This document shows, piece by piece, positions 47,668 through 56,358 of a DNA stretch of 64,000 nt. The notes below the pieces were generated by a model. That model had not been told where the DNA came from. It saw only the letters and a list, made by a program, of their open reading frames with translations, and ran no database searches. A program made the translations under genes and the position numbers. Each line of letters begins with the position of its first letter. Position 1 is the first letter of the stretch. Source of the DNA: an uncultured Lachnospiraceae bacterium (GTDB lineage Bacteria; Bacillota; Clostridia; Lachnospirales; Lachnospiraceae); assembly GCA_946405625.1 (NCBI GenBank), contig CAMJHQ010000009.1, positions 1 through 64,000 on the forward strand, written 5' to 3'.

Positions 47668-47910
47668 ATTTATTCCTTTCCGCCCGGCTATCTATAAAGC
47701 TAATATAATTAATAATATATTAGTAGTAATAGTAATAAGCATTGTTGATTTGTTGAAATGTACTCTCTCCCCTTACTGTATAAGGGAAGTTGGATGTTAT
47801 TAAAGCTGTTAAATCACTGTAAATGAATTTTTATCTTTGTTGATATGTCGGAAAATCTCATAATATCTTCAGTCTTATAAAATCCATAAATACAGATATC
47901 AACAAATTAT
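47668..47910 (-). promoter_or_regulatory. dnaA-dnaN intergenic region with DnaA-box-like sites
   Basis: About 240 AT-rich nt. DnaA-box-like nonamers with one mismatch to TTATCAACA or its complement lie at 47838-47846 and 47896-47904. An exact TGTTGATAA lies just inside the dnaA 3' end (47934-47942). A small dyad CCTTA/TAAGG occurs near 47776. It may form the second part of a bipartite origin and carry the dnaN promoter. Confidence 0.55.
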
Positions 47911-49299
47911 CTACTTTTGTTCAGGGTTTATTTTGTTGATAATTACATTAATAGTAGAAGCAAATGAACTGTCCTTCTTTATCTTATCTTCAACCCTCTT
48001 TATTCCGTTATATACAGTGGCATGATCCTTACCACCAACAACCTTGCCGATTGCCTGAAGACTTTTATCCGTAAGCTCACGGCTGAGATACATTACAGTC
48101 TGTCTTGCAAGAGCAATATCTTTACTTCTTTTAGTAGAAGTAATATCCGGAATATTTACTTCCATATGCTCTGCAACTACTTTAAGGATAAGTTCAGGAG
48201 TTATAGATACACTCGCATCCTTTGAAATAAGATCTTTAAGAGTATCCTGAGCCAGTTCAACAGTAACCTTTTCGTTACTGAGTTTTGAATATACGCTGAT
48301 CTTATTAAGAGCACCTTCAAGTTCTCTTACATTTGAAACAATATTTTCAGCTATATATGTAAGAACATCATCAGGGATGGTAAGCTTATCGGCATCTACC
48401 TTCTTTTTAAGAATAGCCATTCTTGTTTCATAATCAGGAGCATGTATATCAATAGGAACTCCCCATTCGAAACGGGACCTGAGTCTTTCATCCAGCTGCT
48501 TTATTTCTCTCGGAGGTCTATCCGATGAAATAATGATCTGTTTTTTTGCTTCATATAAGAAGTTAAATGTATTGAAGAACTCTTCCTGGGTTCTTTCTTT
48601 ACCTATTATAGTCTGAATATCATCTATTATAAGTACATCAACCTGTCTGTACTTTGTTCTGAATTCATCAGTCTTATTTTTCTGAATAGCATCTATGATC
48701 TCATTTGTGAATGTTTCTGCCGGTACATAAAGAACCTTTGCATTTTCATCACGTTGAAGAATATAATGTGCTATGGACTGAATTAAGTGAGTTTTTCCGA
48801 GTCCGGATCCTCCGTATAAGAAAAGGGGATTAAAGTTATCCTGACTTGGCATATCGGCAACCGCGGTACATGTAGCATAAGCATGCTTATTACTGTCGCC
48901 TACGATAAAATTCTCAAATGTATATTTAGGATTCAGGTTACCTCTTTTGATAGCTGCATAATATGCTTCACTGTAAGGTCTTTCTTCCTGAACTTCTTCA
49001 ACATCTCCGTCCATTAATGAAGAAATCTTACTTTTTTCATCTATTACTATCTCTATATCGGAATCTTCCAGAAATTCTCTTATTGAAGAAAGAAGTAAAA
49101 AATCATATCCTTTTGTTTTGAGAAATTCTACATTGAATTTACCGATTTTTTCACTTACATAGAAATATACGGTATTATCTTTTACTTCATATATACTGAG
49201 ATCCTTTATCCAGGTATTGATAATTACTCTTGAAACATCATAATGATTTTCGAGGATATTCAGTATTTCTTCCCAGTTTTTTTCTATCCTATCTTTCAT
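47911..49299 (-). CDS. dnaA: Chromosomal replication initiator DnaA
   Basis: A 462-aa initiator. It has domain I (about 1-85), a short acidic linker, an AAA+ domain III (about 125-340) with Walker A GGSGLGKTHLIQS and Walker B VLIIDDIQTI, and a DNA-binding domain IV ending IGKVVGGKDHATVYNGIKRVED, the DnaA signature (commonly GGRDHTTV). Start ATG 49299 with AAAAGGGA upstream; a longer in-frame reading lacks homology. It is expressed from the promoter at 49346-49374 and is the first gene of the dnaA-gyrA operon. Confidence 0.97.
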   Translation of the reverse strand: MKDRIEKNWEEILNILENHYDVSRVIINTWIKDLSIYEVKDNTVYFYVSEKIGKFNVEFLKTKGYDFLLLSSIREFLEDSDIEIVIDEKSKISSLMDGDVEEVQEERPYSEAYYAAIKRGNLNPKYTFENFIVGDSNKHAYATCTAVADMPSQDNFNPLFLYGGSGLGKTHLIQSIAHYILQRDENAKVLYVPAETFTNEIIDAIQKNKTDEFRTKYRQVDVLIIDDIQTIIGKERTQEEFFNTFNFLYEAKKQIIISSDRPPREIKQLDERLRSRFEWGVPIDIHAPDYETRMAILKKKVDADKLTIPDDVLTYIAENIVSNVRELEGALNKISVYSKLSNEKVTVELAQDTLKDLISKDASVSITPELILKVVAEHMEVNIPDITSTKRSKDIALARQTVMYLSRELTDKSLQAIGKVVGGKDHATVYNGIKRVEDKIKKDSSFASTINVIINKINPEQK

Positions 49300-49345
49300 A
49301 AAAATAATCCCTTTTTCTGATTTGAGGGCAAAAACCCACTTATCT

Positions 49346-49374
49346 ATAATACACCAAAAAGGGTAATTAAACAA
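49346..49374 (-). promoter_or_regulatory. dnaA promoter
   Basis: Minus strand TTGTTT (49374-49369), 17-nt spacer, TATTAT (49351-49346), about 45 nt upstream of the dnaA ATG. Confidence 0.75.
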
Positions 49375-49499
49375 GTTTTTACAGATTAGCGTTATGTAAA
49401 TAAGGCTGAAAAAAATGAATCAAATTTGTTGATTAAGAAACAGTATATTTAAGGTTTTTTTGAATTTTGAAACAACTAATGAACATATTTATGAATAAG

Positions 49500-49508
49500 T
49501 TATCAACA
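49500..49508 (+). promoter_or_regulatory. DnaA box
   Basis: TTATCAACA differs from the consensus TTATCCACA at one position. It pairs with the inverted box at 49523. Confidence 0.7.
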
Positions 49509-49522
49509 GTTTATAAACAAAA

Positions 49523-49531
49523 TGTTGATAA
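49523..49531 (-). promoter_or_regulatory. DnaA box
   Basis: TGTTGATAA, the complement of TTATCAACA, 14 nt from the previous box and facing it. Confidence 0.7.
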
Positions 49532-49580
49532 ATTACGTAAACTAAAGACATTTTTTAATTTATTTATAGTATTAATTGAC

Positions 49581-49609
49581 TTGACTTTTATATGCTTCTC
49601 ACATAAAAT
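49581..49609 (+). promoter_or_regulatory. rpmH operon promoter
   Basis: TTGACT (49581-49586), 17-nt spacer, TAAAAT (49604-49609). The leader downstream carries an imperfect hairpin (TTAGGTAG/CTACCCTAA, about 49623-49650) before the rpmH ribosome binding site. Confidence 0.8.
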
Positions 49610-49712
49610 AGAAAAGATTTGTCTTTAGGTAGTGGGAGAAGTCTACCCTAAGCACAGGTAATCTATCTATATATAATAGGAAGAAATTTTTCAAAAAGGA
49701 GGATCATTAATT

Positions 49713-49847
49713 ATGAAAATGACATTTCAGCCTAAGAAGAGATCTCATTCAAGAGTTCACGGCTTCAGAAAGAGAATGAGCACAGCTAATGGACGTAAGG
49801 TTCTTTCTGCAAGAAGAAGAAAAGGCAGAAAAGAATTATCTGCATAA
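49713..49847 (+). CDS. rpmH: 50S ribosomal protein L34
   Basis: A 44-aa very basic protein, [20 protein letters not shown]..., the typical length and sequence of bL34, a component of the large ribosomal subunit. AAAAAGGAGGATC precedes the ATG. It is followed after 12 nt by rnpA, the universal arrangement near bacterial origins. Confidence 0.97.
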   Translation: MKMTFQPKKRSHSRVHGFRKRMSTANGRKVLSARRRKGRKELSA

Positions 49848-49859
49848 TAAGATTAAGAT

Positions 49860-50192
49860 ATGAGAAATATCAATTCATTAAAAAACTTCAGAGAGTTTGG
49901 CAGAGTTTATACTCACAAAGAATCGTATGCCAATAAATATTTAGTGATGTACATCCTACGTAACGACCGGGAGTACAGTAGAATCGGAATCTCTGTAAGT
50001 AAGAAGGTCGGTAACAGTGTGGTGAGACACAGAATAACACGTCTCATAAGAGAAAGTTACAGATTAAATAAGAATTTGATTAAAGATGGCTACGATATAG
50101 TAATAGTAGCCCGGAATATGGCAAAAGGAAGGTCCTTTCAGGAAATTGAAAGTTCCTTTCTGCATTTATGCCGAAAGCATAGTCTAATATGA
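49860..50192 (+). CDS. rnpA: Ribonuclease P protein component
   Basis: A 110-aa basic protein that assists the RNase P RNA in removing tRNA 5' leaders. The RNP signature is seen as [27 protein letters not shown] (about 38-66). The length is normal. The ribosome binding site is weak, suggesting coupling to rpmH, and its end overlaps yidD by 4 nt. Confidence 0.95.
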   Translation: MRNINSLKNFREFGRVYTHKESYANKYLVMYILRNDREYSRIGISVSKKVGNSVVRHRITRLIRESYRLNKNLIKDGYDIVIVARNMAKGRSFQEIESSFLHLCRKHSLI

Positions 50193-50401
50193 AAAAAATA
50201 TGTATTTCAATGATAAAATTTTACAGGAAGCATATATCGCCGCTTAAAGGTCGTTCAACTTGCATTTTTTATCCAACATGTTCGGAATATGCTATTCAGG
50301 CCTATGAAAAATATGGATTTTTCAAGGGCACACTTCTCACTGTCTGGCGAGTATTGAGATGCAATCCGTTTAATAAGGGTGGTTATGATCCTGTACCGTA
50401 A
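50189..50401 (+). CDS. yidD: Membrane protein insertion efficiency factor YidD
   Basis: A 70-aa protein with the invariant family pattern [25 protein letters not shown] (three Cys, two of them here) and [15 protein letters not shown]. It associates with the inner face of the membrane by an amphipathic N-terminus and supports YidC-dependent insertion. It is coupled to rnpA (ATGA overlap) and followed by yidC. Confidence 0.95.
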   Translation: MKKICISMIKFYRKHISPLKGRSTCIFYPTCSEYAIQAYEKYGFFKGTLLTVWRVLRCNPFNKGGYDPVP

Positions 50402-50412
50402 AGGAGTAATAG

Positions 50413-51762
50413 ATGATTTTAACTAAGGCAACTGGGATAATACAAGGACCTATCTCAGCTTTGATGGGATGGATTTTCGATCTCATCTATAATTTGTTTT
50501 ATGGTTTTAATATCTATTCTATTGGTTTCAGTATTATAGTATTTACAATTATTATAAGACTTCTTCTTTTCCCTCTTAATGTGAAAATGACAAGAAGTTC
50601 AAAAATACAGCAGTATCTGCAACCGGAATTTAATAAGATAACAAAGAAGTATAAAGGTAAAAAAGATCAGGATTCAATGATCAAGCAGAATAGGGAGATG
50701 GCTGAACTCCGTTCTAAGTACGGATTAAAGACATCATCAGGATGTTTTACTTCACTTATTCAGTTCCCTATTTTTATTGCACTTTATAATGTTATCAACA
50801 ATATTCCGGCATACGTTACAAAAATCAGAAATCTGTATCAGCCTATAGCAGATGCAATTTTACATACAAATAACGGATTTTCGATTTTCAAGGCATTTAC
50901 CGAAAATGAAGAATATCAGAAGATATTTGCAAGAGTTGTTTCTTTAAGATCTAAGACGGGAATGCCTGAGTTTTCTTCAATAACAGATGCTGCATCGGAG
51001 TTTGGAAAGACTGCATTAAATACTATAGTAGATGTTCTTGCAAAATGTAATGATACAATGCTTTTACAACTTAGTGAAGCTTTTAGTTCGAATCCTCAAG
51101 TTGGACAGGCAATTATAAATAATCAGGAGGCAATCAGCAGATCAAATGATTTCTTTGGTATAAATCTTACCGAAGCTCCGGGTTTAAAGTTGTCATGGGC
51201 ACTTTTGATTCCTATTGCATCATTTTTATTCCAGTTTCTCAGTATTGTTGTAATGCCAACTCAGAAAACAGGTGATGAACAGCAGGACAGAATGGCGGCA
51301 ACAATGAAGAAGACAATGATCTTCATGCCGATCATGATGTTCGGTGTTACGGTTATAACACCTGCAGGTCTTGGTCTTTACTGGGCAGTCAGCGGTCTTG
51401 TAGGTCTTATTATGACTGTTTGTACAAACAGATATTATGATAAGGCTGATATGGAGAAAATCTTAGAGAAACATATGGCTAAGGTTGAAGCTCAGCGTGC
51501 CAAGAAGGGTGATAAGAAATCCTGGACAGAAAGAATGATGGATAAAGCTTACGGAGCAGAGGGTGAAGCAGCAGAACATGCAAGAGGTATGAATAAGTAT
51601 AGTAATACAAATCTTAAAAACTATACTTCACCATCAGCTTATAAGAATGAAAACCAATCCTCAAATATAGAGGACAGAACAGATACAGGTAAGAAGTATA
51701 AAGCCGGAAGTATTTCGGCTCGTGCTAATTCCGTAAGGGATTATAATAATAAAGGAGAATAA
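50413..51762 (+). CDS. yidC: Membrane protein insertase YidC/Oxa1
   Basis: A 449-aa insertase. The first membrane segments (about 15-55) are followed by the cytoplasmic hairpin (KMTRSSKIQQYLQPEFNKITKKYKGK...), the conserved LKTSSGCFTSLIQFPIFIALYNVI segment, a variable loop of about 120 residues, and the C-terminal segments (LLIPIASFLFQFLSIV, FMPIMMFGVTVITPAGLGLYWAVSGLVG). A hydrophilic basic tail of about 90 residues may bind ribosomes. It is longer than B. subtilis SpoIIIJ because of the loop and tail. AAGGAG precedes the ATG. Confidence 0.95.
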   Translation: MILTKATGIIQGPISALMGWIFDLIYNLFYGFNIYSIGFSIIVFTIIIRLLLFPLNVKMTRSSKIQQYLQPEFNKITKKYKGKKDQDSMIKQNREMAELRSKYGLKTSSGCFTSLIQFPIFIALYNVINNIPAYVTKIRNLYQPIADAILHTNNGFSIFKAFTENEEYQKIFARVVSLRSKTGMPEFSSITDAASEFGKTALNTIVDVLAKCNDTMLLQLSEAFSSNPQVGQAIINNQEAISRSNDFFGINLTEAPGLKLSWALLIPIASFLFQFLSIVVMPTQKTGDEQQDRMAATMKKTMIFMPIMMFGVTVITPAGLGLYWAVSGLVGLIMTVCTNRYYDKADMEKILEKHMAKVEAQRAKKGDKKSWTERMMDKAYGAEGEAAEHARGMNKYSNTNLKNYTSPSAYKNENQSSNIEDRTDTGKKYKAGSISARANSVRDYNNKGE

Positions 51763-51765
51763 ATA

Positions 51766-52587
51766 GTGGAATTTCGTGAATTTACAGGAAAAACCATAGA
51801 TGATGCAATCATCGAAGCTGCTACCAGCCTTGGCGTTGCAACATCTAACCTTGAAACACAGGTTGTTTTTAAGGGAAGTATGGGATTCCTCGGTATAGGT
51901 GCTAAGCCTGCAGTTATTAAGGCCAGACCTAAGAATATAGATACTATTGATGATATCCTTACTGATTCAAAGACTGAGATTAAAACCGAGAAGAAGTCAG
52001 ATGCTGAAAAGCCTGTAAAGGAAAAAGCACCAAAGGCTGAAAGACCGGAGAAAGCTCCGAAGACAGAAACTGTTGAGAAAACAGAAGCACCTAAGGAAGA
52101 TGCTCAGCCAGTAGTAATCGATGAGTCAATAATCGATGATACCAAGGAATATTTAAAGAAGCTTTTTGCAGCTATGGAGCTTGAAGCTGATATAACAGTT
52201 GAGCTTGATAAGGAAACAAGAACACTTAATATCGATGTTGAAGGACCTGAAATGGGAATCATCATCGGTAAGCGTGGACAGACACTGGATTCACTTCAGT
52301 ATCTTATTAACCTTTATGTTAATAAGAAGTCAAATACACATATCCGTGTTAAGCTTGATACTGAGAATTACAGAGAAAGACGTAAGGAAACACTTGAGAC
52401 TCTTGCAAAGAATATTGCATTCAAGGTTAAGAAGTCCAGACGTTCATTTACTCTTGAGCCAATGAACCCATATGAGAGAAGAATCATTCATTCAACTCTT
52501 CAGGGTGAGAAGTATGTAGCAACTAAGTCTGAAGGTGAAGAGCCATACAGAAGAGTTGTTGTATTCTACAAGAGAAATGCTAAATAA
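51766..52587 (+). CDS. jag: RNA-binding protein Jag/KhpB
   Basis: A 273-aa protein with an N-terminal Jag_N domain (about 1-50, EFTGKTIDDAIIEAATSLGV and MGFLGIGAKPA), a Lys/Glu/Pro-rich linker (about 60-125), a KH domain with GIIIGKRGQTLDSLQYLINLY (about 160-182) and a C-terminal R3H domain with MNPYERRIIHSTLQ. It binds RNA and, in other Firmicutes, affects cell elongation and division. The GTG start is 3 nt after yidC. A strong terminator follows. Confidence 0.95.
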   Translation: MEFREFTGKTIDDAIIEAATSLGVATSNLETQVVFKGSMGFLGIGAKPAVIKARPKNIDTIDDILTDSKTEIKTEKKSDAEKPVKEKAPKAERPEKAPKTETVEKTEAPKEDAQPVVIDESIIDDTKEYLKKLFAAMELEADITVELDKETRTLNIDVEGPEMGIIIGKRGQTLDSLQYLINLYVNKKSNTHIRVKLDTENYRERRKETLETLAKNIAFKVKKSRRSFTLEPMNPYERRIIHSTLQGEKYVATKSEGEEPYRRVVVFYKRNAK

Positions 52588-52611
52588 TTCTGATAGCTAT
52601 TAAAACAAATA

Positions 52612-52651
52612 TCCCTCGATTATGATTATTCATGATCGAGGGAATTTTTTT
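52612..52651 (+). terminator. Terminator of the rpmH-jag operon
   Basis: TCCCTCGAT/ATCGAGGGA (52612-52642) followed by AATTTTTTT on the plus strand. It may also serve trmB from the other side. Confidence 0.88.
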
Positions 52652-52655
52652 GTAT

Positions 52656-52730
52656 ATAGATTATTAATTGATATTATTATATAGATTATTAATTGATATT
52701 ATTATATAGATTATTGATTGATATTATTTC
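52656..52730. repeat. Three tandem 25-bp AT-rich repeats
   Basis: The unit begins ATAGATTATTAATTGATATT. It occurs at 52656-52680 and 52681-52705 identically and at 52706-52730 with changes. It lies between the jag terminator and trmB. No function is apparent. Confidence 0.9.
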
Positions 52731-52743
52731 ATTTTTTACAGTA

Positions 52744-53403
52744 TTATTTATTATCGTTTTTTTCAGGTGGATAGTATTCCATCATATTTATTTTGTTTCC
52801 GAGTTGAGAAAACTTCTTCTCATATTCTGTCATGATATTTCCTTCAGCAAACTCAGACTTATGAAGATCTCTCGTTATCTTTGTAATATTCCATCCACAC
52901 TCTTCTGCTGTTTCAACAGAATATTCAAAAAGATCTATGTTATCAGTTTTAAAAGTGATACCTGATCCTTTTGCAAGAATATTAATATATCTTCCGAGAA
53001 ATCTGTCTGAGGTAAGACGTCTTTTTGCAGTTCTTGCTTTTGGCCATGGGTCTGAGAAGTTTAGATATATATGATCTACTTCTTCCTTCGCAAAAACATC
53101 CTCTATCTCCTCTGCATCCATTCTGATGAAATAAAGATTTGATAATTCAGGTTCGAGAGTTCTCTTTTCAATTGCTCGGATAAGAACGCTTGAATATTTT
53201 TCTATGCCTATATAATTAATATTCGGATTCCTTCTTGCATTTTCCATAATGAAGGTACCCTTGCCCATTCCTATTTCTATGTAAAGTGGATTCTCATTTC
53301 CGAAGAATTCCTTCCATTTGCCTTTCATTGATTTTTCGTCATGAATCACATATTCGTTTTCGGCAATTACCTCACGTGAACCGGTTACATTTCTAAGTCT
53401 CAA
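52744..53403 (-). CDS. trmB: tRNA (guanine-N7-)-methyltransferase TrmB
   Basis: A 219-aa SAM-dependent enzyme that makes m7G46 in tRNA. The SAM-binding motif is LYIEIGMGKGTFI (about 40-52), and the family motif is HIYLNFSDPWPKARTAKRRLT (about 110-130), with FKTDNIDLFEYS beyond. The length is typical. It is the only gene right of the origin in this window on the minus strand, so it faces replication. It is divergent from the next gene. Confidence 0.95.
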   Translation of the reverse strand: MRLRNVTGSREVIAENEYVIHDEKSMKGKWKEFFGNENPLYIEIGMGKGTFIMENARRNPNINYIGIEKYSSVLIRAIEKRTLEPELSNLYFIRMDAEEIEDVFAKEEVDHIYLNFSDPWPKARTAKRRLTSDRFLGRYINILAKGSGITFKTDNIDLFEYSVETAEECGWNITKITRDLHKSEFAEGNIMTEYEKKFSQLGNKINMMEYYPPEKNDNK

Positions 53404-53523
53404 GATATTCTCCTTTCAGACTCATATGGCAGTTTTAAATGTATGATCTCAGCTGCCTAATGATGATACTATTAACAGTAATCATCAGACGCATTTATCA
53501 CCTTGTCATACAAAGGTTTCTGC

Positions 53524-53552
53524 TTGAGTTTTATTTAAAAAAGTAGGATAAT
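53524..53552 (+). promoter_or_regulatory. Promoter of the DD-carboxypeptidase-like gene
   Basis: TTGAGT (53524-53529), 17-nt spacer, GATAAT (53547-53552), about 55 nt before the ATG. Confidence 0.75.
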
Positions 53553-53608
53553 TATACCATCTATGGCTATTTTCTGTTAAGTAGATTTTGTAACTTTTTG
53601 AGGATAAT

Positions 53609-55183
53609 ATGAAACAAAGTTTTTTATATAGATTTATTGCCGTTATTTTAATTATGGCAATATGTTTACCTGCGGTTCGAGTTCGTGCGGACGAACCGAA
53701 AAATCAGCAGGATACGGAATCACTGAGCCATACATTTTTTGATGAGGATTCTGATTCCGATAATAATGACAAGCCGGATTCTTCGGTTGCATCCATAACA
53801 GATGCTACGCTCGGAGATCCGACAAAAGAGTTGAATTGTAAAGCTGCAGCGGTAATTGATGTTAAGACCGGTAATATGCTTTTTGAATATAATTCGAATA
53901 ATAAGTATTGTCCCGGAGGACTTCTGAAATTAATGACTGCGCTTGTAGTTTTTGAAAAGGGTTCTTCTTCTGATGTAGTCAGAGTTTCAGGCAATAAGTA
54001 TTACGAAGAAAATGCTGATTATATGGATGTTGTCATATATTCAGGTGAGCAGATTCCGGTAAAGGATCTTCTGTATGGATTAATACTTAAATCCGGTAAT
54101 GAATCCGCATATGCTCTTGCAGAGTATGTAAGTCAGGATGCAAAAAGCTTCGCTGATGATATGAATAGTGTTGCAAAAGAACTCGGTTGTAAGAATTCCA
54201 CTTTCAGCGGACCAAATAATGATTATGCATCCGAGACAAGCAGTTCTGCTTATGATATGGCACTTATTGCTGCTGCTCTATACAGACATCCGCTTTTCAG
54301 GACTATTATTGAAACAGAAAATTATTTCATTCCTGCTACAAATAAGAGTGAGGAAAGAGAACTCTGGCAGGATAACAGAATGAAATATTATGCTAATACT
54401 GATTACTATTATAAGTATCATATAGGCGGTAAAGTAGGTTATTCTGACATAGGCGGATGCTTTGTTTCCTTTGCCGAAAAGGACGGGATGACGATTGCAT
54501 GTGTTGTACTCGGAGCCAATCCGGAAGAAATGATATATAGTGATACTGTAAAGCTGTGTAATCATGTTTTCAATAGTTATCAGAGAGTATATCCTTTGAG
54601 AAATTATAAGCTTGAGATAGATCCAGGCAGTTCTGCTCTTATAAGGAATTATTATTCAAATGTAGGACATTCGCTTCCTTATTATTATTTAAATGATAAT
54701 ATTTGTATTAATGTAGAAAAGGGATTCGGAGAAGAGGATATTCGCATAAATCCTGTTCTTTATTCTGAACCCGAAGGAGATAAAGCAGGAATTCTGGAAA
54801 TATATTATAAAGATAAGCTTATTTCACAGTCATATATAAATGTAGGAATATCTTCTATTTATGATAAAGCGACGAACTCCGGAGAATTAGCTACTCTTAC
54901 GGTTGCTTCGGGGGCAGATACTAATTTATCTTCCGACAAGGATAGTTCAATAAAGAAAATTGCAATTTATATAATATTGATCATTTCGGTGATAATCTGT
55001 ATTTTACTTATTATTCTGATGATCCTTTCTCACCGGATACGTAAGAAGAGAAAGAATAATAAGAAGCCCGAGATAGATAGAAAAACCAGATCCGGAATTG
55101 AATATGCTGAGATAGTAAAATATCCGGACAGTAAAAATGATGATAAAGATGATAATAACCACAGCGATAATGATGAGGTATGA
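53609..55183 (+). CDS. DD-carboxypeptidase homologue lacking the catalytic serine
   Basis: A 524-aa protein with a signal peptide (cleavage near RVRA-DE, about residue 28), an S11-peptidase-like domain (about 75-330), a beta-rich C-terminal domain, a membrane segment (about 450-475) and a basic cytoplasmic tail. The S11 layout is clear (AAAVIDVKTGNMLFEYNSNNK, LILKSGNESAYALAEY, GGKVGYSDIGG). The SxxK motif reads PGGLLKLMTAL, so Ser is replaced by Gly while Lys stays, and KTG reads KVG. SGN is kept. DacF-type activity is therefore unlikely; a binding or regulatory role is more plausible. GAGG precedes the ATG. The next gene starts 3 nt later. Confidence 0.85.
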   Translation: MKQSFLYRFIAVILIMAICLPAVRVRADEPKNQQDTESLSHTFFDEDSDSDNNDKPDSSVASITDATLGDPTKELNCKAAAVIDVKTGNMLFEYNSNNKYCPGGLLKLMTALVVFEKGSSSDVVRVSGNKYYEENADYMDVVIYSGEQIPVKDLLYGLILKSGNESAYALAEYVSQDAKSFADDMNSVAKELGCKNSTFSGPNNDYASETSSSAYDMALIAAALYRHPLFRTIIETENYFIPATNKSEERELWQDNRMKYYANTDYYYKYHIGGKVGYSDIGGCFVSFAEKDGMTIACVVLGANPEEMIYSDTVKLCNHVFNSYQRVYPLRNYKLEIDPGSSALIRNYYSNVGHSLPYYYLNDNICINVEKGFGEEDIRINPVLYSEPEGDKAGILEIYYKDKLISQSYINVGISSIYDKATNSGELATLTVASGADTNLSSDKDSSIKKIAIYIILIISVIICILLIILMILSHRIRKKRKNNKKPEIDRKTRSGIEYAEIVKYPDSKNDDKDDNNHSDNDEV

Positions 55184-55185
55184 TC

Positions 55186-56301
55186 ATGAGTAATATCAAA
55201 GATATCAGAAGCATAATGGAAGCAAATGATGAAATGCTTACATATTTTAATGCACTCTATTCGGAGCATCTTTCCGAACTTCAGAGTTCTAAGTCCCGTC
55301 TGTTTGAAATAAACGTAAAGCTGGATGAGCTTGTGAAGACAAAGAGTATCTATTCTCTCAATTCAGACTATCGTAAAAATCTTTTCAGTCCGATCAATGT
55401 GGAAGCTAATGAGAATGAAAAGGAAACAGAAATACGAAGAGAGATAAAAACATTAACGGATGAGAGAAATGCTCTCGAAGATAAGATAGATCAGGAAAAT
55501 CAGAATATCAAAGCTATAGAAACCAGGCTCAGTAAGCTTTCAAAGGCTAAGCAGTCTATAGGTTCCATTCGCGGTTATCTCGGACTCAGTGAAATTGATA
55601 TTATTCCGGATTCTACAGAACCTGAAGAACAGATTACCAAGGAGAGTATTCCTGATAGTCGTAAGAAACATGGTAAGAATATTCTTATGATGAGTACATT
55701 TGATAAGACATATACATCTACTGTGCTTGATAAAAGAATCAGAGCCGAACTTAGCAGCAATAATCATAAGCTTGAGGTTGTTAGAGAAATTATCCGAACA
55801 GATCCGAATCGTGCTAAGGTTACAGTGGATGAGGTTATAATCAATTCAAAGAATATGATGCTTATTATTGATGATTGTCTGAAAAAGAACAATTATTATT
55901 TTGATGATAAGAAAAATATAAAAAGTGTCATAGAGGATTTTCTCATCGATATTGGTGATAAACATCCTGAGGTTGTTATAGATTATGATTTTGTGGATCT
56001 GACAATTCAGCCACCTTACGTAAGAACACTTTCCGTATATAGAATATTTGATATTGTATTCGATAATATTTTTAAGCATTCCAAAGCCAGTCATGTCCAG
56101 GTCAGGGTTGCTGAGGTAAATGGAAAGCTTGATATTATGATCAAGGATAATGGTATAGGAATTCCTGATAATTATGATAATAAATCATCATGGTATAGTG
56201 GAATAAAACGTATCAGAGAACTCGTATACCTTTTAGACGGACAAGTTATGTTAACTAAAGATAATGGTACAACAGTTAAGATTACCATGGATATTAGCTA
56301 A
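55186..56301 (+). CDS. Soluble HATPase protein, DegS/LytS-like, without a clear phosphoacceptor His
   Basis: A 371-aa protein with no membrane segment. The N-terminal half (about 1-125) is coiled coil. The C-terminal part is a HATPase_c domain with an N-box FDNIFKHSKASHV and G1 box IKDNGIGIPDN, then YSGIKRIRELVYLLDGQV in the position of the DegS-type GLxGMRERV. The region before it shows no HDxxxQ or HExxN motif. No response regulator is adjacent. Start 55186 has GAGG at 7 nt; translation is coupled to the pseudo-carboxypeptidase gene. It may act as an ATP-binding adaptor or a kinase of unusual type. Confidence 0.75.
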   Translation: MSNIKDIRSIMEANDEMLTYFNALYSEHLSELQSSKSRLFEINVKLDELVKTKSIYSLNSDYRKNLFSPINVEANENEKETEIRREIKTLTDERNALEDKIDQENQNIKAIETRLSKLSKAKQSIGSIRGYLGLSEIDIIPDSTEPEEQITKESIPDSRKKHGKNILMMSTFDKTYTSTVLDKRIRAELSSNNHKLEVVREIIRTDPNRAKVTVDEVIINSKNMMLIIDDCLKKNNYYFDDKKNIKSVIEDFLIDIGDKHPEVVIDYDFVDLTIQPPYVRTLSVYRIFDIVFDNIFKHSKASHVQVRVAEVNGKLDIMIKDNGIGIPDNYDNKSSWYSGIKRIRELVYLLDGQVMLTKDNGTTVKITMDIS

Positions 56302-56358
56302 ATTGATTATTCAATTAATATAGTATAGAATTATGTAAACTAATAATCAAGGAGAATT

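Larger units (their letters stand above)
49300..49712. other. Probable oriC: dnaA-rpmH divergent intergenic region
   Basis: A 410-nt AT-rich gap from which transcription diverges. It contains the dnaA promoter, DnaA boxes TTATCAACA (49500-49508) and TGTTGATAA (49523-49531) in opposite orientation, a one-mismatch box (49427-49435), long A/T runs around 49440-49470 that could unwind, and the rpmH promoter. Gene order and strand switch match Firmicutes origins. Confidence 0.75.

Noticed and set aside
52656..52730. CRISPR-like array
   Set aside because: Units are directly adjacent with no unique spacers, only three copies, and no cas genes are in the window.
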